Below, in pieces: positions 24,331-32,812 of a stretch of DNA of 64,000 bases. Source of the stretch: WYZ-LMO2 sp040514265. Lineage in GTDB: Archaea > Halobacteriota > Archaeoglobi > Archaeoglobales > Archaeoglobaceae. Each line of letters starts with the position of its first letter. Position 1 is the first letter of the stretch. The translations under genes and the position numbers were made by a program. The stretch covers positions 1 through 64,000 of the forward strand of contig JBEVCD010000025.1 in assembly GCA_040514265.1 (NCBI GenBank), read 5' to 3'. The notes under the pieces were generated by a model that saw only the letters and a program-made list of their open reading frames with translations, did not search any database and had not been told where the DNA came from.

Positions 24331-25732
24331 ATCCCGTGTACGCGTAGACTCCGAGTCTTTTCTTCTCAACAAGCCCCGTGCATCTCGCGATCGCTTCGAG
24401 AGTGATTTCGACGGCGGAGGGCAACTCTTCTCGACGCCTGCACATCGTCGCCGCGAACGATGCTATCGCTCCGTCGACGTGGCGGTAGACGTTCACAACT
24501 TCCGCGGCAGCGAGGTCTTCCACTATTGCGACGAAGACGTCCCGCGGGATCCTCATGTAAACGTCGCTGCAGACTCTATCTATTACATCGTTCGTCACAC
24601 TCTCGATCACTTCGTCCTTGCTCAGCTCATCTTCGTAGTCGAGCTCGAATCTGCTCCTCAAAGCGAGCTTGACGTTCTCGTAGTTCTCCCCGTAATCCCT
24701 GAACATCACGACTTCAGCGTTTCTCCTCAGGGCTGCAGCTCTTACGTGATCGAAGAGTTTTATCGTCGCCCTGCAGCTCGGCTCGACTTCTATGCGCGAA
24801 GAGTATCTGCAATCTCTGCTGCGCATGCACCTCACGATTCCAGCGAGGATTCTGAGGTGCCAGTCAGGTATCGTAGGACCGTCTCTGAGCTTCATGTTTC
24901 TGAGTCCGATCTCTATCTCCTCCTCTATCGTTTCCGGCGGGCCTATGTCTATCTGTTCCATTCTGTCGAGGAGCGGCTCTTTTATGTCGGAAACACCCTT
25001 GTAATTTGCTGGATTTGTTGACGCGATCACGAGAGTGTCTATCTTCATGGGGACTATGTCTCCCTCCGGCGTAGTTACTTGCCTCTCTTCCAGCAGCTCG
25101 TGGAGGAGCGTTTGAAGAGCCGAAGGAATGCTTCCGAGCTCGTCGAAGTAAGCTATTCCCCTGTGAGCTTTCAGAACCCTTCCGGGCGTGAAGACCTCCG
25201 GGTGGTCGAGATCGTAACCTTCCTTTATCTTCTGAATACTTATTCCGCCTATCAGCTGCCTCGTCGTCATCATGGGGTCGCCGGCTACGCGTATCCACTT
25301 CTTCGGCACGAATACGAGCTCCACGACGTTTTCTTCGAGAACTTTTCTCTTGCAAGAGAAGCACACGGGCTTCGTGGGGTCGTCGTGGATTTTGCACCCC
25401 TTTATCGCCAGAATCCTGTCCGGTAGGAGCTTGAATATGCTCTTGGAGAAGGTCGTCTTTCCATAACCCTTCCTTCCCTTGAAGAGTATGTTCGAACCGC
25501 TGATCAGAGCAGTTTTTACCATCTCCTTTTCAGCTTTCTTTCCGACTATCTCCGGGAACGGATCTACTCCCCTCTTCTCGTACTCCAGAAGTTTCTCTCT
25601 TATGTATTCGGTGACGCTCTTTGAGTGGTAGTCCTTGTACTCCTCGCTCCAGATGTCTATCTCCTCTCCGTTCAGCACGAACTTCGGCGCGTTGCTGGGC
25701 TTAACTTCAACATCCTCGAAGATGTATTCCAT
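24320..25732 (-). CDS. AAA+ ATPase of MoxR/ChlI type
   Basis: A 470-residue ATPase with Walker A FKGRKGYGKTTFSKS (about residue 85), Walker B GIAYFDELG (about 200), sensor 1 VIASTNPANYKG and an arginine finger in KEPLLDRMEQI. A four-cysteine or mixed Cys/His insert after Walker A (KGCKIHDDPTKPVCFSCK) could bind zinc or a cluster and is not standard for MoxR. It is followed directly by the VWA gene, the classical AAA+/VWA two-gene unit. A TATA-like AAATAAAT on the minus strand near 25755-25765 lies about 28 nt upstream. Confidence 0.87.
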   Translation of the reverse strand: MEYIFEDVEVKPSNAPKFVLNGEEIDIWSEEYKDYHSKSVTEYIREKLLEYEKRGVDPFPEIVGKKAEKEMVKTALISGSNILFKGRKGYGKTTFSKSIFKLLPDRILAIKGCKIHDDPTKPVCFSCKRKVLEENVVELVFVPKKWIRVAGDPMMTTRQLIGGISIQKIKEGYDLDHPEVFTPGRVLKAHRGIAYFDELGSIPSALQTLLHELLEERQVTTPEGDIVPMKIDTLVIASTNPANYKGVSDIKEPLLDRMEQIDIGPPETIEEEIEIGLRNMKLRDGPTIPDWHLRILAGIVRCMRSRDCRYSSRIEVEPSCRATIKLFDHVRAAALRRNAEVVMFRDYGENYENVKLALRSRFELDYEDELSKDEVIESVTNDVIDRVCSDVYMRIPRDVFVAIVEDLAAAEVVNVYRHVDGAIASFAATMCRRREELPSAVEITLEAIARCTGLVEKKRLGVYAYTGYDR

Positions 25733-25912
25733 CGATAACTGTAACCGCTCGATTTATTTTTTGGTTTTGGTCGGTAGCATGCAAGGTTTTATATCGTTCG
25801 AAACCTCTCCAACCGCAAAATTTATGGTGAGGATGAAGGAGTTCCTGAGCCTCCTTCGCGGAATCTCTCCTGTAGCGCATTCCGACGTAGTTCTCGTCAG
25901 TGCGGAACAAAG

Positions 25913-25942
25913 TTTATTAAACGCTTGCCGAACACGTGTTCG
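25913..25942 (+). promoter_or_regulatory. Promoter and perfect 14-bp palindrome before the symporter operon
   Basis: TTTATTAA (25913-25920) is a TATA box, and a perfect palindrome CGAACACGTGTTCG (25929-25942) sits between it and the ATG at 25943, covering the expected transcription start. The operon includes a DtxR-type regulator gene, a natural candidate to bind this site. Confidence 0.6.
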
Positions 25943-26095
25943 ATGAGGCTGCTGGAGTGCTTGGCTGTGGTTGTGCTGATGCTGCTCCCGTTTGTCTTCC
26001 CGAAAAGCGCCGACCTCACAACCTACGCCTACTGGCTCGTCCTAACGGCAGCGTATCTGGTAACGATAGCCGTGAGGAGGTGGGAGCTTGAATGA
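25943..26095 (+). CDS. 50-residue two-helix membrane protein upstream of SSS symporter
   Basis: A short gene reading MRLLECLAVVVLMLLPFVFP, a YAYWLVLTAAYLVTIAV second helix and a charged tail RRWELE. The start follows a TATA box and palindrome at leaderless distance, and the stop overlaps the symporter start by 8 bp, so translation is coupled. Small two-helix partners (DUF3311-like) often precede sodium:solute symporters; similarity here is by layout and hydropathy, not by a firm motif. Confidence 0.72.
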   Translation: MRLLECLAVVVLMLLPFVFPKSADLTTYAYWLVLTAAYLVTIAVRRWELE

Positions 26096-27428
26096 GTTCA
26101 TTGCAGCCCTTGTAGCCTACGTGGTTCTCGGGTCGCTCATAGCGGCTTACGCCAGGGGTGCGAGGAGCCAGGAGGAGTTCTTCATAGCCGGGAGAAACGT
26201 CAGCGGACTGATTTCCGCTCTTACCTACGCTGCAACAACATACTCGGCTTTCATGATGGTCGGGCTCGTCGGAATGACCTACGCAACCGGCGTAGGGGCT
26301 GCTGGCTTCGAGCTGATGTACCTCGTCGGCACACTCTTTCTGCTGTCCTACTACGCTCCCAAGATATGGAGGCTCGGGAGGGAGAGGGGAATAGTGTCGC
26401 CCACCGAGTTCTTAGCCCTCCGCTATGGCGAAACGACTGCTAAGCTCGCCGCCCTCATAGCTCTGATAGCTCTAATCCCTTACACTTCGGCTCAGATGAT
26501 AGGTGTAGCCCTGCTGCTTGAAAACGCAGGTTTGAGCTTCGCATCCGGAGTGGCAGTGGCTGCGATCCTCGTAGCCCTCTGGGCTTTCGTCGGCGGGCTG
26601 AGAGGGGTAGCCCTAACCGACGCTTTTCAGGGAATCGTCATGCTGAGCGCAGCTGTGCTCGTCGTGGCTTACGTCACGAGTCTGACTGACTTCTCGAAGC
26701 TCCCGGAACTCGGCGAGCACCTCTACGTTCCTAACAGCTTCTGGAGCTACGAGAGGTTTGCAGCCCTCGTAACCCCCTGGTTCTTCTTCGCACTCACGAA
26801 CCCGCAGGTGTTCCAGAGACTCTTCATACCCCGTGACGAGCGTGCGCTGAAGAGGATGGTCGTTTACTTCGGTTTGTTTGGTCTCGTCTACACGTTCCTC
26901 GTCACCATGCTGGGTTTAGAGCTGAGGCTGATGACAGAGAGTGGCGAGTTTCCGGTTGTTAGGGACAGGGACAGGGTTACACCGACGCTTCTGAGCCTTG
27001 CACCTTCTTGGCTTGCAGCTTTAGTCAGCCTGAGCATACTCATGGCTGCCGTTACAACCGCCAACTCGATAGTGCTCAGCCTTTCCTCGATGGTCTCGCG
27101 CGACATAGTCGGCGAGAAGGGTGTGACGATCGGAAGGCTGAGCGTAGTGGTGCTGACGACGCTCGTAGCCCTCTTCGCTCTGCAGAGACCGCAGTACATA
27201 GTCGAACTGTCGGTTACGTCGTCGACGATACTGCTCTGCCAGCTACCGCTGATAATCGGCTATTTCCACTGGGACAGGGGCGGAAGAATTACCGGAATTT
27301 CAACGCTAATCGCCGGCTTTACGGCTGCGATCGTTTACCCGCGCTTGATTCCGCTTTCCAGCGTAGCAACCCTCCTGACAGCCTTCGCCGTCTACGCGAT
27401 CGTGGCAGTCCTGGAGTCGCGAAAGTAA
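26088..27428 (+). CDS. Sodium:solute symporter (SSS family)
   Basis: A 446-residue membrane protein with 11-13 predicted spans and SSS hallmarks: unwound first core helix TYAATTYSAFMMVGLVG (about residues 46-62), GGLRGVALTDAFQG (about 168-181) and the C-terminal core MAAVTTANSIVLSLSSMVSR with Na+-site serine/threonines (about 315-335). It carries a Na+-coupled solute, unidentified. Start is TTG 26088, or ATG 26092 in another frame is not coding; the 8-bp overlap with the small upstream gene supports TTG. A DtxR-like regulator follows after 24 bp. Confidence 0.9.
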   Translation: MNEFIAALVAYVVLGSLIAAYARGARSQEEFFIAGRNVSGLISALTYAATTYSAFMMVGLVGMTYATGVGAAGFELMYLVGTLFLLSYYAPKIWRLGRERGIVSPTEFLALRYGETTAKLAALIALIALIPYTSAQMIGVALLLENAGLSFASGVAVAAILVALWAFVGGLRGVALTDAFQGIVMLSAAVLVVAYVTSLTDFSKLPELGEHLYVPNSFWSYERFAALVTPWFFFALTNPQVFQRLFIPRDERALKRMVVYFGLFGLVYTFLVTMLGLELRLMTESGEFPVVRDRDRVTPTLLSLAPSWLAALVSLSILMAAVTTANSIVLSLSSMVSRDIVGEKGVTIGRLSVVVLTTLVALFALQRPQYIVELSVTSSTILLCQLPLIIGYFHWDRGGRITGISTLIAGFTAAIVYPRLIPLSSVATLLTAFAVYAIVAVLESRK

Positions 27429-27452
27429 TTTAACGACGAACCAATTTTTTTC

Positions 27453-28013
27453 GTGGAGAGGGTCGAGGAGTACCTCGAAGCGATATACGAGCTTCAGAGC
27501 GGGAAGAGTAAAGCCGTGAAGACCGGGGATCTGGCAAGGAGACTTAACGTAAAGCCGTCCAGTGTCACCGAAATGCTGCTGAAGCTTAGAGATAAGGGCT
27601 ACGTCGACTACCAGCCTTACAGGGGAGCTGTTCTGACGAAAAAGGGCGAGAAGGTGGCGAAGAGGATAAAAAAGTACCACGAGATATCCTACAACTTCTT
27701 CAGAATCCTCGGGCTCGAAGAAAGCGTAGCCGAGAGACTAGCTTGCGAGCTTGAGCACCACTTGAACGACGAAGTTGCTGAGAAGTTCTGCATCTTCATA
27801 TCCGGCTTCTGCGAGGTCTGTGAAGACTGCGACTTCGCACTCGTAACGCTCGAAAACGCTCCCGACGGAAAGTACGAAGTTGTAGCGTCACCTCGCTTCA
27901 TCGTAAAGCCCGGAGACATCGTCGAAGTTCGCGAAGGCAAGCTCGTGATCGGCGGCGAGGAGATAGAGGTCCACGAGAGTCTCAGGAAACTCATCGTTTT
28001 GGCGAGAGTCTGA
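27453..28013 (+). CDS. DtxR/MntR-family metal-dependent transcriptional regulator
   Basis: A 186-residue repressor. The N-terminal winged helix (EEYLEAIYEL then KPSSVTEMLLKL) is followed by the dimerisation and metal domain with ligands in ACELEHHLNDE (Cys-x2-Glu-His type) and two extra cysteines FCEVCEDC. A C-terminal SH3/FeoA-like segment (VKPGDIVEVREGKLVIGG) completes it. Such proteins sense Fe(II) or Mn(II). It is in the same operon as the symporter, and a perfect palindrome at the operon promoter may be its operator. Start is GTG 27453. Confidence 0.88.
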   Translation: MERVEEYLEAIYELQSGKSKAVKTGDLARRLNVKPSSVTEMLLKLRDKGYVDYQPYRGAVLTKKGEKVAKRIKKYHEISYNFFRILGLEESVAERLACELEHHLNDEVAEKFCIFISGFCEVCEDCDFALVTLENAPDGKYEVVASPRFIVKPGDIVEVREGKLVIGGEEIEVHESLRKLIVLARV

Positions 28014-28536
28014 TGGCGTAGAGCGTCTCGAAGAAGAGTCTTCTGGTGGCGACAACCTCGTATTCGAATCCCGCGGAGCGTATGAGCTCGAAAACGTACG
28101 GTTCGTTTTGAGAGGAGGCTACTATCAGGGCTCTGCCACCCTCTCTCAGCACGTCTGGAAGCTGTTCGAGGAACCTCGCTATGACCTCAACGCCGTGCTT
28201 GCCGCCGTCTACAGCGACGTCGAGCCAGTCCCCCCTCTTAAGTTCCTCTTCGAGCTCCAGATACGGCGGATTGAACAAAACGAGGGAGAACTTCTCGCAA
28301 ATCCCGGAGAACAGGTCGGCTCTTACGACGTTGAAGCCCTTCTCCTTCAGAACTCTTACAGCGTAGGGAGACACGTCCGTGACGACTATACTTCTGCACA
28401 TCTTCGCTATTCTCTCGGCTACGAAGCCGCTTCCGGCTCCCACTTCTATGACGTCGTCTTCGGGTCTCACTTCTTTCAGAGCCGCCTCAAGCAGGAGCTC
28501 GCTGTCTTCTCCTGGCTCGTAGACACAGTTCGGCAA
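27991..28536 (-). CDS. HemK2/Mtq2-type release-factor glutamine methyltransferase
   Basis: A class I SAM methyltransferase of about 181 residues with the near-N-terminal family motif CVYEPGEDSELLLE, SAM motif I VIEVGAGSGFVAE and the catalytic NPPY motif in LFNPPYLE. It probably methylates the GGQ glutamine of aRF1. The frame is open to ATG 28584, but the TTG at 28536 places CVYEPGEDS at the usual distance from the N-terminus; either way it overlaps ksgA (50 or 98 bp). ksgA followed by this gene is a common archaeal arrangement. Confidence 0.85.
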   Translation of the reverse strand: MPNCVYEPGEDSELLLEAALKEVRPEDDVIEVGAGSGFVAERIAKMCRSIVVTDVSPYAVRVLKEKGFNVVRADLFSGICEKFSLVLFNPPYLELEEELKRGDWLDVAVDGGKHGVEVIARFLEQLPDVLREGGRALIVASSQNEPYVFELIRSAGFEYEVVATRRLFFETLYAIRLSPKR

Positions 28537-29236
28537 ACTTCTCCGCTCCGAGTTCTTCTGGTCTCCTCCCGGCGACATCCTCATCCACCTCCACGACTAT
28601 TCCGTGCCTCTCGGCGAGCTCGGCGAGTATATTCCCCATCTTCTTCCTCCGCATCGTGAACGCGAAGGTTACGATCTTCTCGAACAGCTCCAGGTCGCTC
28701 ACGTGCACTACCGGTTCCTTCACGATTCTTACTACGGCTGACTCCACCTTAGGTCTCGGCTTGAAGGCGTGGGGCTTGACGTACTCAAGAATCTCAGCTC
28801 TGCAGTAAGCTTTGGCTATAACTCCGAGTCTGCTATCCTCGCCGACGAGTCTCTCCGCGAACTCTCTCTGATACATCACAACCGCCAGCTCGAAGTCGTG
28901 GCGGAGCAGCTTGAAGGTAAGCGGCGAGGATATGCTGAAGGGTATGTTAGCCACGAACTTGTTGAAACCCGGAAAGTCGACCTTGAGAGCATCCCCGACT
29001 ATGAGCTCGAACCTGCCTTCCTCTATCTCGTCGGCGAACTTTCTCCGCAGTTTTTCAGCAAGTCTGACGTCTTTCTCTATTCCTATCACCTTCCCGGCGT
29101 GTCTGAGCAAATATCTTGTGAGGTTTCCGGTTCCGCAACCCACTTCGAGCACGACGTCTTCGCCACTCAGCTCTGCGTAGCGGACGATTCTGCGGAGCAG
29201 AGCTCTGTCGATAACCATGTGCTGACCGAGCTTCAT
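28487..29236 (-). CDS. ksgA: 16S rRNA adenine dimethyltransferase KsgA/Dim1
   Basis: Dimethylates two adjacent adenosines in helix 45 of 16S rRNA during small-subunit maturation. The 249-residue protein has LGQHMVIDRALL, SAM motif I VLEVGCGTGNLTRYL, motif IV NIPFSISSPL (NIP[YF]xxSS) and the C-terminal helical domain with MRRKKMGNILAEL. I choose ATG 29236, because the upstream gene's stop overlaps it as ATGA; the frame is open to 29275. In many Archaea ksgA follows rpl21e-rpoF-DUF655, which here lie 14 kb away. Confidence 0.94.
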   Translation of the reverse strand: MKLGQHMVIDRALLRRIVRYAELSGEDVVLEVGCGTGNLTRYLLRHAGKVIGIEKDVRLAEKLRRKFADEIEEGRFELIVGDALKVDFPGFNKFVANIPFSISSPLTFKLLRHDFELAVVMYQREFAERLVGEDSRLGVIAKAYCRAEILEYVKPHAFKPRPKVESAVVRIVKEPVVHVSDLELFEKIVTFAFTMRRKKMGNILAELAERHGIVVEVDEDVAGRRPEELGAEKFAELCLRARRRQRAPA

Positions 29237-29439
29237 CTTCGTCGCCCCGCGAGGCAGCGAAGGATACCCTCGCACATCTTGAGGTGCATGAGGTAGTCGT
29301 CGAGCGCGTAAAGTAGCGCTCCCACTCTGTCGATCGTGACTTCCACGATCAGCTCATCCCCGCTCGCCCGGCAGCTGCACCACTCGGGATCGTCGACGCT
29401 TAAAGCCCTCGCAACGGCTTCGGCGTCGCGAATCTCAAT
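29233..29439 (-). CDS. pcc1: KEOPS subunit Pcc1-like small protein, start codon non-canonical
   Basis: A 68-codon frame between recJ and ksgA reads EIRDAEAVARALSVDD, then GDELIVEVTIDRVGALLYAL and DDYLMHLKMCEGILRCL. The beta-alpha-beta pattern, length and final long helix match Pcc1, the small dimerising subunit of the KEOPS complex that makes t6A in tRNA. Its stop overlaps the ksgA ATG (ATGA). Neighbourhood of a RecJ/GAN gene with pcc1 is conserved in many euryarchaea. No ATG, GTG or TTG exists in the frame at the right place; the best start is ATT at 29439, two bases after the recJ stop. Confidence 0.75.
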   Translation of the reverse strand: MEIRDAEAVARALSVDDPEWCSCRASGDELIVEVTIDRVGALLYALDDYLMHLKMCEGILRCLAGRRR

Positions 29440-29441
29440 CT

Positions 29442-30761
29442 TTAGGCGAGCATGGTACAGCAGAGCCTGTCCACCTCCTTGAGGAACTCCTCAACCTTGT
29501 CTGGCGGTATGTTCGCTCCGGCAGCAACTCTGTGTCCGCCTCCAACTCCTCCAACTTTCTCAGCTGCGAGCCTCATTACGTCGGCGAGGTTCAACCTTTC
29601 GCTCAGCTTCTCGGTCGTTCTGGCGGACACTTTCGCCTCCCCGTTCTTGACGTTGATCACCACGAGGGGTTTGTCACTGTAGAGATAGCGCGAAAAGACC
29701 GTCGCTATCGGTGAAGCCGACGGAGCATCCTTCATCACGAGATAGCGGATGCAGAAACCGTCTCTGACCTCCTTCTTTCTCCTGGAGAGTTCTTCGAGGA
29801 GCTGAGTCAGAAACTCCTCGTGAATTCTTAGAGCTTTTTCGAGGAACGTCGTGTCGCCGAGCAGCATCGCGAGAGCTACACTCATGGCTCCTGCCCTTCC
29901 GCAGGAGTTAACGACTTCCGTCAGCGTGGTAGCGCTCTTTATCGGCAGGTTGGTCAGCAAGATCTTTTTCCCGAAGACCTCACCGAACACACCCTCGTAG
30001 GCTCCGAGCTTGAGCATTCTGAGAGCTATGGCGTCCGCAAGCCTCTGCATCTCCTCGAAGCTCAACTCATCCACGTCCTTTTCTCCGCTCACCTTCACCT
30101 TGGATAGGAACTCGTCCAGCTCATCTTCGTTGCCGTAGAAGTCGAGGTAAGGTTCGAGGCTTGTCTGCAGAGCCTTTCTGAGCTTCCCCGACGGCAGGTT
30201 TATCCCCGTCCTCACTTCCACAACTCCCCTCTCCTTTCCCTCCCTCAGGATTTCCGCGTTCGGACCGCTGAACTTCTGTTTGTCTCCGAGAATTCCCAGA
30301 ATCGCTATCGACGCCAGGTCTCTGTTCTTAGCGATCCCGTTGGCGAAAAAGTAAGCGACGCCGCTCGCAGACAGTTCGTACGTTCCGTCGAAGCCGAATA
30401 GGTGCGGATTCAGGTGGGCGAAGTTTCTGCGAGGTTTTATAGTTCCAACCGGAATGTGGTGGTCGAGGATTATCAGGTCCGTGTCGACTTCTGACATCTT
30501 GTCCGGATAAGCGCTACCCATATCCGCGAAAACGAGGAGCTCCCCTCTTTCGTACTCGAAGTCCTCATTTAGACCCTTCAGAAACGATATCTGGAACGTT
30601 TTGCCAGCCCTCAGCAGGGCTTTGGCTATTATCGCCCCAGCCGCTATCCCGTCGGCGTCGTGATGCGTGTAAACCCTGACGAAATCGTGCCTCGCGACTA
30701 TGTTTGCAGCCTTCGCAGCCTCCCTCTTCAAGAGGTCAAGATCCGAGATTGAACTCGTCAT
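29442..30761 (-). CDS. DHH-family exonuclease (archaeal RecJ/GAN-like)
   Basis: A 439-residue phosphoesterase. Motif I is THHDADGIAAGA (about residue 33), motif III is ILDHH (about 97), and the DHHA1-type C-terminal domain ends GGVGGGHRVAAGANI (about 410-425). Archaeal proteins of this type act as 5'-3' exonucleases at the replication fork (GAN in the CMG complex) or as nanoRNases. It overlaps lysC by 26 bp and is followed by pcc1 after 2 bp. Confidence 0.87.
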   Translation of the reverse strand: MTSSISDLDLLKREAAKAANIVARHDFVRVYTHHDADGIAAGAIIAKALLRAGKTFQISFLKGLNEDFEYERGELLVFADMGSAYPDKMSEVDTDLIILDHHIPVGTIKPRRNFAHLNPHLFGFDGTYELSASGVAYFFANGIAKNRDLASIAILGILGDKQKFSGPNAEILREGKERGVVEVRTGINLPSGKLRKALQTSLEPYLDFYGNEDELDEFLSKVKVSGEKDVDELSFEEMQRLADAIALRMLKLGAYEGVFGEVFGKKILLTNLPIKSATTLTEVVNSCGRAGAMSVALAMLLGDTTFLEKALRIHEEFLTQLLEELSRRKKEVRDGFCIRYLVMKDAPSASPIATVFSRYLYSDKPLVVINVKNGEAKVSARTTEKLSERLNLADVMRLAAEKVGGVGGGHRVAAGANIPPDKVEEFLKEVDRLCCTMLA

Positions 30762-32124
30762 GGACTACTCTAAGCGCGTTAACACCGTCCTTCGCATCGA
30801 CAACGAAAGATATGTTGTACTCGGAGCAGCTCTGGCTGATCATTATCACGTTTATGCCGTTTCTGCCGAGGGCTGAGAAGACCTTGCCAGCTACTCCGGG
30901 CGTTCCAGCCATACCAGCCCCGACTGCGCTTATTACCGAGACGTTGTCTATCTTTTTAACGCCCGTTACCCCGTTTTCAAGACCCTTCAGAGCGTTGTAG
31001 GCTCTATCGGCATCCCTCGGGTCGACGACAATCGAGAGGTTAAGCTCCGAAGAGCTCTGGGCTACCATTATGACTCCGACCTTCTCTTCGGCGAGCCTTC
31101 TGAACACCTCCGCCATAATTTCGGCGAAGTCTATCCCCGCTCCGCTCACGTTGACTATGCTCGCTCTCTCTATCAGACTGAGAGCCTTGACGACGTCCCT
31201 CTTTTCCTCCGTCTCCTCCTTTATCACCGTTCCCGGGGCGTCGGGGTTGAAAGTGTTCTTTATTCTCACCGGTATCTTCTTCCTCATTATCGGTTCGAGA
31301 GCCCTCGGATGCAGGATCTTCGCTCCGAAATGCGAGAGCTCCATCGCCTCGATGTAGGAGATTTCGGGTATCACCCTGGCGTTCGGCACGAATTTGGGGT
31401 CGGCGGTCATTATTCCGTCGACTTCCTTCCACAGCCAGACCTCGTCAGCGTCAAGAGCTGCAGCTAGGATCGTAGCCGTGTAGTCGCTGCCACCTCTTCC
31501 GAGAGTCGTTATGCTACCGTCATCGGCTGCGCCTATGAATCCGGTGACTACCGGGACTGTCTTTTTCAGCGTCAGGAGGGGTTCGAGTCTGCTCCTTATT
31601 ATGCTGTAAACACCCGGTATCGGCTTAGCTCTGCCGTAGTTCTTGTCCGTGATTATTCCCGCATCTCCGCCAGTCAAAGCGACGCTGTCCACGCCGAGGG
31701 AGATCAGCGTTGCGGAGAATATCGGAGCCAGAAGTCTCTCGCCGAAGGACACTATGTAGTCTTCGCTCCTCCTCGTCAGCTCTCCGAGGTAGCTTATTCC
31801 GAGTAGAACCTTTTCGAGTTCATCGAAAAGCTTTTCGAGAGTCGAAATGACTTTCTGCTTGATATCCTCGTTCCTCACTGCATACTCTACGGCTTCGTAG
31901 TGCTTTTTCATGAGTTCTGCGACGAACATCTTTATGTACCCGGCGGACGGCTCGCTGCTGCACTTGTAAGCCGCGTGCAGCAGAGCGTCCGTCACACCGG
32001 ACATCGCGGAAACCACGACCACAATTTCATTATCGTTAGCAAACTTTTTGACGAGGTTGGCGCAGTGCAGTATGTTTTTTCCGTCCTTAACGCTTGTCCC
32101 GCCGAACTTCATGACGATTCTCAT
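30736..32124 (-). CDS. lysC: Aspartate kinase
   Basis: Phosphorylates aspartate, the first step toward lysine, threonine and methionine (and toward homocysteine via aspartate semialdehyde, linking to the DUF39 pair). The 462-residue protein starts MRIVMKFGGTSVKDG, has GRGGSDYTATILAAAL (about residue 208) and DEVWLWKEVDGIMTADP, and carries two C-terminal ACT domains (from about residue 310; VSVISAVGAGMAGTPGVAGK begins the second), so feedback inhibition by an amino acid is likely. It is the first gene of the lysC-recJ-pcc1-ksgA-mtq2 operon. Confidence 0.94.
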   Translation of the reverse strand: MRIVMKFGGTSVKDGKNILHCANLVKKFANDNEIVVVVSAMSGVTDALLHAAYKCSSEPSAGYIKMFVAELMKKHYEAVEYAVRNEDIKQKVISTLEKLFDELEKVLLGISYLGELTRRSEDYIVSFGERLLAPIFSATLISLGVDSVALTGGDAGIITDKNYGRAKPIPGVYSIIRSRLEPLLTLKKTVPVVTGFIGAADDGSITTLGRGGSDYTATILAAALDADEVWLWKEVDGIMTADPKFVPNARVIPEISYIEAMELSHFGAKILHPRALEPIMRKKIPVRIKNTFNPDAPGTVIKEETEEKRDVVKALSLIERASIVNVSGAGIDFAEIMAEVFRRLAEEKVGVIMVAQSSSELNLSIVVDPRDADRAYNALKGLENGVTGVKKIDNVSVISAVGAGMAGTPGVAGKVFSALGRNGINVIMISQSCSEYNISFVVDAKDGVNALRVVHDEFNLGS

Positions 32125-32158
32125 ACCACCCAGCTTCGAGCCCCTCGCAATATAAGTT

Positions 32159-32746
32159 TTACAGCTGTTTTAGTGTGTGGGCGATTCTGTGGGCGGTTGT
32201 CAGAAAGCCCAGCAAGGCTATTGCCCAAAGACCCGCAACGATCGCGCTCAATCCGTAGAACTCGGCAGCCAAGAGGGATACCATGAGCAAAGCGAGCCTC
32301 GTGTCCCTGCCGCCTATCCCAACCTTGCACTCCGCCCCCTCGGCTTCAGCCATTACCCTCGATATGCTGACGCCGAAAGACCCGACGATTGCGAGCGAGC
32401 CGGGAAGCCAGAGCTCCTGCGGGTTGAGGTGTATAGCTCCGATTATCAGCGCTGCGTCGACGAACCTGTCGAACACCCTGTCTAAAAAGGCACCTCTCCT
32501 CGTAACCCTCCCCGTCATCCTCGCCAGATCGCCGTCGACGCAGTCGAGAATTTGTGCGACGAACACCAGAAGTGCGGACTCCCAGAAGTAACCCAGGGCG
32601 ATCGGGATGGCTGCCAGAATGCCAAAGAGCGTCGCGAAGATCGTTACAGAATTAGGAGAGACGTTGAATCTTGCCAAAAACGACGCGATCGGGCGGGAAA
32701 ACTTTCTATAGACTCTCTCCGTAAGGACGTACTCCCACTTCAGCAT
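32159..32746 (-). CDS. CDP-alcohol phosphotransferase (possible di-myo-inositol-phosphate synthase type)
   Basis: A membrane protein of about 195 residues with the complete signature DCVDGDLARMTG...GAFLDRVFDRFVD giving four metal-binding aspartates. About six hydrophobic helices follow. Start choice is open: ATG 32746 (MLKWEYVLTERVY) fits a TATA-like site near 32780-32790; the frame extends to 32782. It diverges from a sugar/choline-type nucleotidyltransferase gene. In Archaeoglobus a cytidylyltransferase and a CDP-alcohol phosphotransferase can be fused to make di-myo-inositol phosphate; the neighbourhood suggests an unfused version, which is inference. Confidence 0.82.
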   Translation of the reverse strand: MLKWEYVLTERVYRKFSRPIASFLARFNVSPNSVTIFATLFGILAAIPIALGYFWESALLVFVAQILDCVDGDLARMTGRVTRRGAFLDRVFDRFVDAALIIGAIHLNPQELWLPGSLAIVGSFGVSISRVMAEAEGAECKVGIGGRDTRLALLMVSLLAAEFYGLSAIVAGLWAIALLGFLTTAHRIAHTLKQL

Positions 32747-32812
32747 CGCAGCCACCCGGCTTTGCATCGTCGGTCCAAACAAATTTATTTTTTCCCCAGA
32801 CGAGGCGTCGTA

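Noticed and set aside
25824..25946. 40-codon frame (MVRMKEFLSLLRGISPVAHS...) upstream of the small membrane gene, and a C/D-like ATGA...CTGA at 25829-25845
   Set aside because: No recognisable protein motif. The C box has a mismatch, the guide is too short, and no C'/D pair follows, unlike the two clear sRNAs at 20.7 kb.
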